NCBI GenBank assembly: GCA_963816975.1
Contig: CAWFMD010000006.1
Location: forward strand, 1,550,001-1,614,000
DNA from: DASRIA01 sp963816975
GTDB taxonomy: Bacteria; Actinomycetota; Thermoleophilia; Solirubrobacterales; JBBDJG01
DNA length: 64,000 nt
Direction: 5' to 3'
The translations under genes and the position numbers were made by a program. Every line of letters starts with the position of its first letter. Position 1 is the first letter of the stretch. Shown here piece by piece: positions 7,677-16,288 of the stretch. Below the pieces are notes generated by a model. That model was not told where the DNA came from, ran no database searches, and saw only the letters and a program-made list of their open reading frames with translations.

Positions 7677-9279
7677 ACTCTTCGTACTCGAAGAACCCGC
7701 GGCCGGTGGCCTCGCCGATCGCACCTTCGGCGACCATCCTGCGCAGCAGGGGCGCGGCCCGGTAGCGCTCTTCCTTCAACTCCTCGTACAGCGCGTCGAG
7801 CGTCGAGAGGATGTGGTCCACGTCGATCAGGTCCGCCCACTCCAGCGGGCCGCGCGGGTAGTTGTAGCCCGCGCGCATGGCGACGTCGACGTCTTTGGGC
7901 GAGCCGGCTCCCTCCGACACCGCGAAGGCCGCCTCGTTGACCAGTTGGCAGACGATCCGCCCGAGTATCAGGCCCGGCCCGTCGCCGACCCATTCGACGT
8001 GCTTGCCGAGCGAGCGGAAGAAGGCCTCGGCGCGCCCGGCGTCGCGCTCGCGGGTTTCCGTGGAGCGGGTCAGCTCCACGAGCCGCGAGTCGGCCAGCGG
8101 GGGCAGCGCATGAAAGCCGACCGCCCCGCCGCGGGTGTCCAGCTCGGCCAGGCTGCCGTCGACGCACAGTGCGAGCACGAGCGTCTCGGGGTCGTCGATC
8201 GTGGGCTCCGACTCGAGCGGGGAGCGGCCCGTGACCGCGTCGACCAGGATGTCGGGTGCGTCGCCGTTGATCTGCTCGATGTCGAGGACCTCGTAGCCGG
8301 CCGCGGCAGCCGCGTCGCGCAGGTCCTCGGCGATGCGCCCGTCGCCGGCCACCACGATCACGCCCGATGCGTCGCTTGCCTCCGGTGGCACGGGATCGTC
8401 CGGGCGGTGCGCCTGGCCTGAGTAGTCGTAGTAGCCCCGGCCCGCCTTGCGGCCGAGACGGCCGGCCTGCACCATGCGCGCCTGGATCATGCTCGGGCGC
8501 CAGCGCGGCTCGTGGAAGCTCTGCTCCCAAAACGACTTCGACACCTCAAATCCGACGTCGATCCCGACCAGGTCCGCCAGCTCGAAGGGTCCCATGCGAA
8601 AGCCCGCGCCCATGCGCACCACGCGGTCGATCGTGGCGTGATCTGCGACGTCCTCGGCGAGCAGCTTGAGCGCCTCCATGCCGAACGGGCGGGCGCAGCG
8701 GTTCGCCAGGAACCCGGGGCCGTCGCGCGCAACGATCACGCGCTTCCCCATGCGCTCCCCGACCGCGCGGGCCAGGTCCACGGCCGCGTCGTCCGACTCC
8801 GTGCCGGCCACGACCTCGAGTAGCTCCATCAGGGCGGGAGGGTTGAAGAAGTGCATCCCGACCACGCGCCGCGGATCTGCTGCCGCCGTCGCCAGCGCGG
8901 TCACCGGCAGGGAGGACGTGTTGGTCGCGAGCACCGTCTGCGCTCCGCACACCTCCGACAGCCGCGCGAACAGGGAGCGTTTCAGCTCCATGTCCTCGGG
9001 CGCGGCCTCGATCACCAGCCCGCAGCCGGCGAGCTCCGCGATGGCCTCGGCGCGGTGGACGCGCTGTAGCGCGAGCTCCGCGTCGCCACCGGTCCAGCGC
9101 CCGCGCTGCACGCCCTTCTCGAGGCCCGTGCGGATCGTCCCGAGGCCTCGGTCGAGCGCCTCGGCAAACGGATCGTGCAGGTGCGTCTCGTATCCGGCCA
9201 GCGCCGCGACCTGCGCGATGCCGGCGCCCATCGTGCCGGCGCCCACGACCCCGAGGCGCCGCACCTCCACCGTGCTCAC
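7675..9279 (-). CDS. 3-hydroxyacyl-CoA dehydrogenase, two C-terminal domains
   Basis: 534 residues. The GTG start overlaps the stop of the enoyl-CoA hydratase gene (GTGA) and is preceded by GGGAGG. The Rossmann motif GAGTMGAGIA (residues 13-22) binds NAD; LATNTSSL, MHFFNPP and GFLANR are family signatures. A second C-terminal domain after residue about 290 (DGPGLILGRIVCQLVNEAAF, YPRGPLEWAD) makes it of the tandem-C-domain type seen in PaaH/3-hydroxyadipyl-CoA dehydrogenases rather than the single-domain FadB2 type. It oxidises 3-hydroxyacyl-CoA to 3-oxoacyl-CoA. It is the last gene of the minus-strand acyl-CoA operon. Confidence 0.9.
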   Translation of the reverse strand: MSTVEVRRLGVVGAGTMGAGIAQVAALAGYETHLHDPFAEALDRGLGTIRTGLEKGVQRGRWTGGDAELALQRVHRAEAIAELAGCGLVIEAAPEDMELKRSLFARLSEVCGAQTVLATNTSSLPVTALATAAADPRRVVGMHFFNPPALMELLEVVAGTESDDAAVDLARAVGERMGKRVIVARDGPGFLANRCARPFGMEALKLLAEDVADHATIDRVVRMGAGFRMGPFELADLVGIDVGFEVSKSFWEQSFHEPRWRPSMIQARMVQAGRLGRKAGRGYYDYSGQAHRPDDPVPPEASDASGVIVVAGDGRIAEDLRDAAAAAGYEVLDIEQINGDAPDILVDAVTGRSPLESEPTIDDPETLVLALCVDGSLAELDTRGGAVGFHALPPLADSRLVELTRSTETRERDAGRAEAFFRSLGKHVEWVGDGPGLILGRIVCQLVNEAAFAVSEGAGSPKDVDVAMRAGYNYPRGPLEWADLIDVDHILSTLDALYEELKEERYRAAPLLRRMVAEGAIGEATGRGFFEYEE

Positions 9280-10073
9280 CTCCCGCGGAACTCCGGCCGG
9301 CGCTTCTCGAGGAACGCCTGCATGCCCTCGACGCGGTCCTCGGTCGCCATCGCCAGCTCGTACAGACGGCGCTCGTGCGCGAGTCCCGCGGTGAGGGTCA
9401 TCTCGTCGGCCGCCAGCACGGCCTGCTTGGCGAGCTTCACCGCCAGCGGCGGCCGGCGCGCGACGACTCCAGCCAGCTCGAGCGCGTCGGCGAACCAGCT
9501 CTTTCGGGAACTGACCTTGTTCACGAAGCCGAGGCGGGCCCCTTCCATCGCGTCGATGCGCCTGCCCGACAGGACCAGCTCCATCGTGCGCTGCTTGCCG
9601 ATCACGCGCGCCAGCCGCTGCGTGCCGCCGCCTCCCGGGATGATCCCCAGCGTGATCTCCGGCTGCCCGAACTCGGCGGTCTCCGACGCGACGATCATGT
9701 CGCACAGCAGGGCCAGCTCGCACCCGCCACCGAGGGCAAAGCCCGAGACGGCCGCGATCAGCGGAGTGCGGCAGTCGGCCACGCGCTGCCAGAACGGCAT
9801 GGTCGACGCTTCCAGCACCTCCTGGAAGCTCCGCTCGGCCATCGCCTTGATGTCGGCGCCTGCGGCGAACACCTCGTCCGTGCCCGCGATCACGATGCAG
9901 CGAACTGTCTCGTCGGCATCGAGCTCACCGATCACCGCGGCCAGCTGTTCCATGACGGCGGGCGAGAGTGCGTTGCGCCGCTCGGGCCGGTTCATCCGCA
10001 CGACGCCGACGGCTTCGAAGCGCTCGACCGCGACGTCGCTGCCGACCGCGGGCTGCCGACCTCCGACCGCCAT
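9276..10073 (-). CDS. enoyl-CoA hydratase/isomerase
   Basis: 265 residues of the crotonase family. The oxyanion-hole segments FAAGADIKAM and FALGGGCELA are present, with the two catalytic glutamates of true hydratases at Glu119 (GGGCELA) and Glu139 (QPEITLG), followed by IIPGGGGTQRL. It hydrates trans-2-enoyl-CoA in beta-oxidation. It overlaps the 3-hydroxyacyl-CoA dehydrogenase by 4 bases and starts 3 bases after the acyl-CoA dehydrogenase stop, so the three are cotranscribed. Substrate chain length or aromatic versus aliphatic nature is unknown. Confidence 0.92.
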   Translation of the reverse strand: MAVGGRQPAVGSDVAVERFEAVGVVRMNRPERRNALSPAVMEQLAAVIGELDADETVRCIVIAGTDEVFAAGADIKAMAERSFQEVLEASTMPFWQRVADCRTPLIAAVSGFALGGGCELALLCDMIVASETAEFGQPEITLGIIPGGGGTQRLARVIGKQRTMELVLSGRRIDAMEGARLGFVNKVSSRKSWFADALELAGVVARRPPLAVKLAKQAVLAADEMTLTAGLAHERRLYELAMATEDRVEGMQAFLEKRRPEFRGR

Positions 10074-10076
10074 CAG

Positions 10077-11237
10077 CTACTCGGGGATGAGCGCATTGAT
10101 TCCCGTCGCATGTCTGCCGATGATCAGCTTCTGGATCTGCGACGTGCCCTCGTACAGCGTCGTGACACGCGCGTCGCGCATGTAGCGCTCCACCGGGTAT
10201 TCGTCGATGTAGCCGTAGCCACCGTGCACCTGGATCGCGTTGTTCGCGCAGCGCACGGCGGCCTCGGTCGCGTAGTACTTGGCGATCGACGTCTCCAGCG
10301 TGTTCGGCCGCTTCTGATCCTTCAGGTGCCCGGCGCGCCACACCAGCATCCGCGCAGCGTCGGTGTCGACGACCATCTCCGCGATCAGCTCCTGCACGAG
10401 CTGGAAGCTCGCGATCGGGCGGTCGAACTGACGGCGCTCCTTCGAGTACTTGACCGACTCGTTCACGCAGCCCTGACAGATCCCGACACAGCCCGCGGCG
10501 ACGCTGTAGCGGCCGCGGTCGAGCGCGGACATCGCGATCTTGAACCCGTCGCCGATCTCGCCCAGCAGCTCGTCGTCGGACACCTCGACCCCGTCCAGCG
10601 TCAGCTCGGCCGTGTCCGACGCGCGCAGCCCCAGCTTGCCGTGGATCTCGTGTGACGAGAAGCCGGGGCGGTCCGTCGGGACCAGGAAGCATGCGACGCC
10701 GCGGTGCCTGCGCTCGGGGTCGGTCTGCGCGAAGATCATCGCGACCTTCGCGTGGTTGCCGAGGGAGATGAACATCTTGGACCCGGAGATCGACCAGCCA
10801 CCGTTGCGCTTCGTCGCGCGGGTCGCGACCGAGGCGGCGTCGGAGCCCGTGCCCGGCTCGGTCAGGCCGAAGCAGCCGAGCCACTGCCCCGTACAGAGCT
10901 TGGGCAGGATCTCGCGCTTCTGCTCCTCGGTGCCCCATTGCTCGATGGAGCCGGCGACCAGCGAGGTCTGCACGGACACCACGGTGCGCGCGGAGGAGTC
11001 ACCGCGGCCGATCTCCTCCACGATCAGACCGTAGGAGATGTAGTCCAGGCTGCGTCCGCCGTACTCCTCGGCGACGGGCGCGCCCAGGTAGCCCATGCCG
11101 GCGATGCGCTGCACGAGGTCGAGATCGAAGCGCTCGGCCCGGTCGTTGTCGCGGGCGCGAGGGATGATCTCGCGGTCGCAGAACTCGCGCGCCGTCTCCT
11201 GGATCAGGCGCTGCTCGTCGCTCAGCTCGAGGTTCAT
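10077..11237 (-). CDS. acyl-CoA dehydrogenase
   Basis: 386 residues, full length for the short/medium-chain type. FAD-binding segments FGLTEPGTGSDAAS and ISGSKMFISLG and the C-terminal QVHGGYGYIDEYPVER are family signatures. The catalytic base is Glu363 in YEGTSQIQK, the position used by short- and medium-chain dehydrogenases. It introduces the 2,3 double bond in an acyl-CoA using an electron-transfer flavoprotein, whose genes are not in this window. The ATG overlaps the stop of the upstream aminotransferase gene by 4 bases. Confidence 0.93.
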   Translation of the reverse strand: MNLELSDEQRLIQETAREFCDREIIPRARDNDRAERFDLDLVQRIAGMGYLGAPVAEEYGGRSLDYISYGLIVEEIGRGDSSARTVVSVQTSLVAGSIEQWGTEEQKREILPKLCTGQWLGCFGLTEPGTGSDAASVATRATKRNGGWSISGSKMFISLGNHAKVAMIFAQTDPERRHRGVACFLVPTDRPGFSSHEIHGKLGLRASDTAELTLDGVEVSDDELLGEIGDGFKIAMSALDRGRYSVAAGCVGICQGCVNESVKYSKERRQFDRPIASFQLVQELIAEMVVDTDAARMLVWRAGHLKDQKRPNTLETSIAKYYATEAAVRCANNAIQVHGGYGYIDEYPVERYMRDARVTTLYEGTSQIQKLIIGRHATGINALIPE

Positions 11238-12064
11238 CCGCCCTCGAGGTTGACGGCGCCGGTGAGCTCTGCCTGGATGTGCTCGGAGAGCAGGTCCGCC
11301 ACCTTTTTCGTCACCGGGCCGGGGCAGTTGAACTCGAGCCCGTCGAGTGACGAAACGCCCTGCACCTCGCGCAGCGAGGACGCCAGGAACAGCTCGGCGG
11401 CGCCCAGCACGTCGCTGAGGTTGCAGCTCTCGTCCTCGGCGACGGGCACGATCCGCATGATGCGCTCGCGTGTGATCGAGGCGAGTACGCCGGCCGCCAG
11501 CTCCGGTGTGTGCAGATTGCCGTCACTGTCGACCCAGAAGAGGGTGGAGGTGGGCGCCTCGAGCACGGTGCCGTCGGGCTCGATCAACAGCGCCTCGTCG
11601 GCGCCGTCCCGTTGCGCGAGCCGGGTCGCGCGCATGTTGCCGCCGTAGGAGAGCGTCTTCAGCTGGTTGAGCACGATCGTCGGCTGATAGCGCACACCCG
11701 ACAGCGAGAGCCCGTGGCGGAACTCCGGCAGCGGCTCGATGATCGCGATGCGGCGGCCCCCGCGAGTGAGCACGAGTCGCAGCGCGGCGTCGTGCTTGCC
11801 CTGCTCGGAGATCAGCGCGTGCGTCTCGCGCTCGAACGCAGGTCGGTCGTACTCGAGGAAGATGCCGGCGGCGGAGCGGTCGAGCCGCGTGAAATGGTCC
11901 GTGAAGCCAAACGGGCGACCCTCGTAGAGCTTCAGCATCTCGAATGCGCCGTCGCCGCGCAGGAACCCGTCGTCGGTGATCGAGACCGTCGCCTCGGCCA
12001 CGGGGCCGATCTGCCCGTCCACGGAGCAGAGCAGGGGAATCGCGGGCGCGGAGGTCTCGGCCAT
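11234..12064 (-). CDS. class IV aminotransferase (branched-chain/aminodeoxychorismate lyase-like)
   Basis: 276 residues of the fold-type IV PLP family. Recognisable parts are the N-terminal ISITDDGFLRGDGAFE-type stretch (ITDDGFLRGDGAFEMLKLY), the PLP lysine in NQLKTLSYGGNM, and EALLIEPDGTVLEAPTSTLFWV. Members are branched-chain or D-amino-acid transaminases and 4-amino-4-deoxychorismate lyases; the sequence alone does not separate these. Its location inside a fatty-acyl-CoA operon is unusual and could link amino-acid deamination to acyl-CoA breakdown, or simply be opportunistic. Overlaps the downstream acyl-CoA dehydrogenase start by 4 bases. Confidence 0.82.
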   Translation of the reverse strand: MAETSAPAIPLLCSVDGQIGPVAEATVSITDDGFLRGDGAFEMLKLYEGRPFGFTDHFTRLDRSAAGIFLEYDRPAFERETHALISEQGKHDAALRLVLTRGGRRIAIIEPLPEFRHGLSLSGVRYQPTIVLNQLKTLSYGGNMRATRLAQRDGADEALLIEPDGTVLEAPTSTLFWVDSDGNLHTPELAAGVLASITRERIMRIVPVAEDESCNLSDVLGAAELFLASSLREVQGVSSLDGLEFNCPGPVTKKVADLLSEHIQAELTGAVNLEGG

Positions 12065-12071
12065 CAGCGGG

Positions 12072-12476
12072 CTAGCTTATTCCACCGGCTGCGGCCGCCT
12101 GCGCGTGGTCGTAGTAGGTGTGCAGGCGGAACATCTTGTCCTCACGGAACTCGTACACCCAGCCGACCGGCTGGTCGAGCTCGACGCCGCTGCCCCGCCC
12201 GCGGGCCCGGACCGACCCCAGCACGACCACCAGGTTGTCACGCTCGTGGACCTCGCCCATCACGATCTCCCAGGTCTCGAAGTTCTCGTCGAGGGCCGCG
12301 AGCCACTGGCGGGCGCCCTGGTGTCCGCGGAACGGCTCCCCCTGGAAGGCGTCGCCGATCCCGGTGCGGATCTCGACGTCCGGATGAATGTCATCCAGCG
12401 GCGCGGCCCGGTCTCCGCCGTTCCAGCGCTCGATCGCACGCCGCACCCGGGCGGCGTTGCCGCCGCCGGTGTTCAT
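12072..12476 (-). CDS. SnoaL/NTF2-like protein
   Basis: 134 residues. ATG overlaps the thiolase stop (ATGA). The SnoaL-like fold is shown by RRAIERWNGGD, LDDIHPDVEIRTGIGDAFQGEPFRGHQGARQWLAAL and WVYEFREDKMFRLHTYYDHAQA. The last segment with paired acidic and aromatic residues is typical of the family. It lies between thiolase and aminotransferase in the acyl-CoA operon, suggesting a role as an isomerase, cyclase or carrier for an intermediate. No specific function can be given. Confidence 0.75.
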   Translation of the reverse strand: MNTGGGNAARVRRAIERWNGGDRAAPLDDIHPDVEIRTGIGDAFQGEPFRGHQGARQWLAALDENFETWEIVMGEVHERDNLVVVLGSVRARGRGSGVELDQPVGWVYEFREDKMFRLHTYYDHAQAAAAGGIS

Positions 12477-13678
12477 GCGGCGGTGTTCTCCACGACGGTG
12501 GCGAGGCCCTGGCCGACCCCGATGCACATCGTCGCGAGCCCGCGCCTTGCCCCGCGGCGGCGCAGCTCGTGGATCAGCGTGCCGAGCAGGCGCGCGCCCG
12601 AGGCGCCGAGCGGATGCCCGAGTGCGATCGCGCCGCCGTTCACGTTCAGGCGCGCGAGGTCCAGGTCCAACTCGCGCGCGCACGCGAGCACCTGCGACGC
12701 GAACGCCTCGTTCAGCTCTACGAGGTCGATGTCGCGCACGCCCAGGCCGGCGGCCGCGAGCGCCCTGCGCGCGGCGGGGATCGGGCCGATGCCCATCACG
12801 CGCGGCTCGACGCCGGCCGCACCGGTCGACACGATCCGCGCCAGCGGCTCGCGACCCAGCGCGCGGGCGCACGCGGGGCTGGCCAGCACCAGGCAGGCCG
12901 CCCCGTCGTTGATCTGGGAAGAGTTGCCGGCTGTGACGCTGCCGCCCTCACGGAAGATCGCGCGCAGGCGGGCGAGCTTCTCGAGCGTGGTGTCCGGGCG
13001 CGGGCCCTCGTCGGCGTGGACGGTGACCGGGTCACCCTTCGGCTGCGGCACCGGTAGGGGCACGATCTCGGCGTCGAAGAGCCCCGCCTCCTGCGCGGCC
13101 AGCGCGCGACGGTGGCTCTCGAGCGCGAACTCGTCCTGGTCTGCGCGGGACACGCCGAAGCGCTCCGCGACGTTCTCGGCGGTCTCGCCCATCGAGTCGG
13201 TGCCGTACAGCTCCTCCATGCGCGGGTTGACGAATCGCCATCCGATCGTGGTGTCGTAGACGGGCGGGCCCCCACGCGGGAACGAGCGGTCGGGCTTCGG
13301 CATCGCGAGCGGCGCCCGCGTCATCGACTCGACCCCGCCCGCCAGCACGAGGTCGGCGTCGCCTAGTTTGATCTGGCGCGCGGCCTGGTTGATCGCCTCG
13401 AGCCCCGACGCGCACAGGCGGTTGACGGTCACCCCCGGGACCTCGACGGGCAGCCCGGCCAGCAGCAGCCCCATGCGCGCGACGTTGCGGTTGTCCTCTC
13501 CCGCCTGGTTGGTGCAGCCCATGTAGACCTCGTCGATCTCCGCGACCGGGAGGCCGGAGCGGTCCACGGCCGCGCGGATCACATGCGCCGCGAGGTCGTC
13601 GGCGCGCGCGTTCGCGAGCGTCCCGCCGTAGCGACCGATGGGGGTCCGCAGCGCATCGATCACGTACGCCTCGGTCAC
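12473..13678 (-). CDS. acetyl-CoA acyltransferase (thiolase), 3-oxoadipyl-CoA thiolase-like
   Basis: 401 residues from GTG (MTEAYVIDALRTPIGRYGGT), matching the usual thiolase start; a second GTG 30 bases upstream is also possible. The acylated cysteine is Cys89 in NRLCASGLEA; the C-terminal catalytic residues are in GGAIALGHPLGASGAR and CIGVGQG. VEVPGVTVNRLCASG and the overall length resemble PaaJ/PcaF thiolases that cleave 3-oxoadipyl-CoA, but generic beta-ketothiolases look similar. It is the first gene of the six-gene operon running to 7675 and is divergent from a small membrane protein. Confidence 0.9.
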   Translation of the reverse strand: MTEAYVIDALRTPIGRYGGTLANARADDLAAHVIRAAVDRSGLPVAEIDEVYMGCTNQAGEDNRNVARMGLLLAGLPVEVPGVTVNRLCASGLEAINQAARQIKLGDADLVLAGGVESMTRAPLAMPKPDRSFPRGGPPVYDTTIGWRFVNPRMEELYGTDSMGETAENVAERFGVSRADQDEFALESHRRALAAQEAGLFDAEIVPLPVPQPKGDPVTVHADEGPRPDTTLEKLARLRAIFREGGSVTAGNSSQINDGAACLVLASPACARALGREPLARIVSTGAAGVEPRVMGIGPIPAARRALAAAGLGVRDIDLVELNEAFASQVLACARELDLDLARLNVNGGAIALGHPLGASGARLLGTLIHELRRRGARRGLATMCIGVGQGLATVVENTAA

Positions 13679-13749
13679 GCCGCGAACTGTAGAGGACCCG
13701 GTTTCCACGACCCGGTGGGCGCGGGGGGTACACTCGGCCCCGTCGCCGT

Positions 13750-14034
13750 ATGGACGCCTTCCCTCTCATCGTGCTGGTCGGGATCCTGGTGATCGTGGGC
13801 CTGCTCGTGCTGCTCGCGCGGTTCTATCCCGGCACGGGCGCCGATCTGCTCGACTGGCAGCCGTCCCGGTCGTACGAGACCGAGGTCGAGCTCGAGCTGC
13901 AGGACGTCGAGCAGATGCTCGCGGCTCAGAACGAGTACCGGCGCAAGCGCGGCGAAAGGGAGATCAGCGAGGACGAGTTTCGGATGGGCGTGGTGCGCGA
14001 CGAGGCGCGCCGCGCGGCCGAGAGCTCGGACTGA
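13750..14034 (+). CDS. small single-pass membrane protein
   Basis: 94 residues. One N-terminal transmembrane helix (PLIVLVGILVIVGLLVLLA, residues about 5-24) is followed by an acidic and basic, probably helical, cytoplasmic segment (YETEVELELQDVEQMLAAQNE). No enzymatic motif. Codon use and the 71-base divergent spacing from the thiolase operon suggest a real gene. The stop codon directly abuts the stop of the convergent hydrolase gene. Function unknown. Confidence 0.65.
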   Translation: MDAFPLIVLVGILVIVGLLVLLARFYPGTGADLLDWQPSRSYETEVELELQDVEQMLAAQNEYRRKRGEREISEDEFRMGVVRDEARRAAESSD

Positions 14035-15009
14035 CTACGAGCCGGCGGAGCCGTTCGTGCGAGGGCCGGCGCCGTTGCGCGACACGCGCCCGGTCTTGCG
14101 CCGCGCGGACAGGAACTCGTCGAGCAGGCGAGTGACGCGCGTCGGGAGCTCCAGCTGCGGATAGTGGCCGCAGTAGTCGAGCAACTTCACCTCGGCATGC
14201 GGCACCACCTGCGCGAAGGCCGCGGCGTGGTCGGCGGGCGTGAGCCGGTCGTCGGCGCCCCACAGGACCATGACGGGCATCTCGAGGCCCGCGCTGCGCG
14301 CCAGCAGCTCCCCGGTGTAGCCGGCCATCAGCGAACGCCCCGTGTCGATCAGGTGCTTGAGCTCGCGCGGGCCGCCGTGCAGGTGCACGAAGTGGTCGAT
14401 GACCTCGCCCATGGCGCGCGTGTCGTGCACCAGGCGCTCTTCGAGGAAGCCGCGCAGCGCGGCCTTCACCGCGGGCCTTGCGATCGGGTTCGGCAGGCGC
14501 AGCAGCGCGGGCCAGTTGAGCCACCGTCCCGAGATCGCGTGCCACCACCACGGGGCGCTGTCCCCCAGGCCGGCGGGCGCCATCAACACCAGGCGGTCCA
14601 CCAGCTGCGGGTCCTCGAGCGCAACCGTCAGCGCCATCGCGCCCCCCAGGGAATGGCCCACGAACGCCGCACGGGCGATCTCGAGCTGCTCGAAGAGCGC
14701 CGGGAAGAACTCCATGTAGCAGCCGATCAGGTCGTCCGAGTACGACTCGGGCGGGTCGCCGGAGCGGCCGAAGGGCGGCACGTCGATGGCGATCACCCGG
14801 CGCCGGCGCGCCAGCGGCGGGACCACGCGGCGCCATGCGTCGGCCGTGTCGCCGTAACCGTGCAGCAGCACGACGGGCGGCAGGGAGGACGAGCTCTGCG
14901 CGGGGGCGTCGACGACGTACGTCTCGCAGCCCGCGATGTCGAGCAGCCTGCCCGCGAGCTGAGTGCCGGTCGCGTCGAACAGGCCCGGATGTCTCACGGC
15001 GCGCGCCAC
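14035..15009 (-). CDS. alpha/beta-fold hydrolase
   Basis: 324 residues from GTG (another in-frame GTG four codons later is possible). The order VVLLHGYGDTADAW, IAIDVPPFGRSG, FVGHSLGGAMAL (nucleophile Ser) and MVLWGADDRLTP with a later His in CGHYPQLE gives a complete Ser-Asp-His hydrolase of the epoxide hydrolase/meta-cleavage hydrolase superfamily. The C-terminus is extended by about 25 basic residues. Such enzymes act on esters, C-C bonds of ring-fission products or other acyl bonds; specificity cannot be read here. Confidence 0.85.
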   Translation of the reverse strand: MARAVRHPGLFDATGTQLAGRLLDIAGCETYVVDAPAQSSSSLPPVVLLHGYGDTADAWRRVVPPLARRRRVIAIDVPPFGRSGDPPESYSDDLIGCYMEFFPALFEQLEIARAAFVGHSLGGAMALTVALEDPQLVDRLVLMAPAGLGDSAPWWWHAISGRWLNWPALLRLPNPIARPAVKAALRGFLEERLVHDTRAMGEVIDHFVHLHGGPRELKHLIDTGRSLMAGYTGELLARSAGLEMPVMVLWGADDRLTPADHAAAFAQVVPHAEVKLLDYCGHYPQLELPTRVTRLLDEFLSARRKTGRVSRNGAGPRTNGSAGS

Positions 15010-15145
15010 CGCGATGCCCTCAATCGCCCCCGGCTCTCAACGGCACCTGCAAACCTGCCCCCCGCCCGACTGTCCGTGTCCCTGTGCCAATGTATAGACG
15101 ATGCGATGACGTCTCGCATGAGCGCCGCGGCTAAGCTCGTACCGC

Positions 15146-15298
15146 GTGCTTTGTCCAAACTGCATGTCTCCCTACATAGAGCCCCTGCCGGACGATCCCG
15201 AGCAGCCGGGCCAGGCTCCCGACGAGCCGGTCATGCATTGCAAGGAGTGCGAGTACGCCGCGCCGCGCTCCGAGTTCCTGCCCGAGAACTACCGCTAG
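15146..15298 (+). CDS. 50-residue zinc-ribbon-like protein
   Basis: A short frame beginning GTG-CTT-TGT and ending TAG. The deduced protein has CPNC at residues 3-6 and a second pair CKEC about 30 residues later, separated by an acidic Pro-rich linker, and ends EFLPENYR. The CxxC-x(n)-CxxC layout is that of a small zinc ribbon. Codon third positions are strongly G/C as in neighbouring real genes. There is no clear ribosome site, so the transcript may be leaderless. The reading is original to this analysis and unsupported by homology, so confidence is moderate. Confidence 0.5.
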   Translation: MLCPNCMSPYIEPLPDDPEQPGQAPDEPVMHCKECEYAAPRSEFLPENYR

Positions 15299-15421
15299 CC
15301 AGCGGGCCTGCGGCGGCGGACCCAAGCATGATGGGTGCGCCTTTCGGCAAAACCTCTAAATGTGGTAGGAAATACGGACAATTTCGCCCGCTTCCGCCGG
15401 ATCCACAGCAGGAGGGATGAC

Positions 15422-16264
15422 ATGGCCGACTACGCGAAGGACGTTCTGGTCGACACGCAATGGGTCGAGGACCATCTCGACGACGACTCCATCCGGATCG
15501 CGGAGGTGGACGAGAACCCCGCGCTCTACGCCGAGTCGCACATTCCCGGCGCGATCGGCTTCGACTGGCAGAAGGACCTTCAGGACCAGGTCAAGCGGGA
15601 CTTCCTCGGGCCGCAGGACTTCGGCGCGCTGTTCGGCTCGCGCGGCATCTCCAACGACCACACGATCGTGCTCTACGGAGACCGCAACAACTGGTTCGCG
15701 GCATACACCTACTGGTACCTCAAGTACTACGGCCACGACAACGTGAAGCTGATGAACGGCCCGCGCGAGAAGTGGATCAACGAGGGGCGGCCGACCAGCA
15801 CCGACAAGCCGGCCTTCGGCGCCACGACCTTCAAGGCCGCGGCGGGGGACGAGTCGATCCGCGCGCTGCGCGACGAGATGCTCGGCCTGGTGGGCACCGA
15901 CACGAAGCTCGTGGACGTGCGCTCGCCCCAGGAGTTCTCAGGAGAGCTGATCGCGATGGCCGGCTACGAGCAGGAGGGCGCACAGCGCTCCGGGCACATC
16001 CCCGGCGCGGCCAGCGTGCCGTGGGCGCAGGCCGTCAACGAGAACGGCACGTTCAAGTCGGCCGAGGACCTCAAGGCGCTGTATGGCGGCAAGGGCGTCC
16101 TGAACGGCGACGACGTCGTCACCTACTGCCGGATCGGCGAGCGCTCAGCGCACACCTGGTTCGTGCTGCACGAGCTGCTCGGCATGGGAAACGTGAAGAA
16201 CTACGACGGCTCGTGGACCGAGTGGGGCAACATGGTCGCCGTGCCCGTCGAGAAGGACGTGTAG
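15422..16264 (+). CDS. thiosulfate sulfurtransferase (rhodanese, CysA-like)
   Basis: 280 residues, ATG preceded by GGAGGG. Two rhodanese domains: an inactive N-terminal one (DNPALY..HIPGAIGFDW, with YGDRNN where a Cys loop would be) and an active C-terminal one whose persulfide Cys236 lies in TYCRIGERSAHTWFVL. This CRIGERS loop is characteristic of actinobacterial CysA/SseA-type sulfurtransferases, which move sulfane sulfur from thiosulfate to acceptors. The 120-base leader is AT-richer than the surroundings and may carry the promoter. Confidence 0.9.
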   Translation: MADYAKDVLVDTQWVEDHLDDDSIRIAEVDENPALYAESHIPGAIGFDWQKDLQDQVKRDFLGPQDFGALFGSRGISNDHTIVLYGDRNNWFAAYTYWYLKYYGHDNVKLMNGPREKWINEGRPTSTDKPAFGATTFKAAAGDESIRALRDEMLGLVGTDTKLVDVRSPQEFSGELIAMAGYEQEGAQRSGHIPGAASVPWAQAVNENGTFKSAEDLKALYGGKGVLNGDDVVTYCRIGERSAHTWFVLHELLGMGNVKNYDGSWTEWGNMVAVPVEKDV

Positions 16265-16288
16265 CCGCGTGCCGCGCTGGACGGGCGG

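Noticed and set aside
5724..7724. Long minus-strand open frame antisense to the SnoaL-like and beta-helix genes
   Set aside because: Composition of a shadow frame; the plus-strand genes have signal peptide and family motifs.
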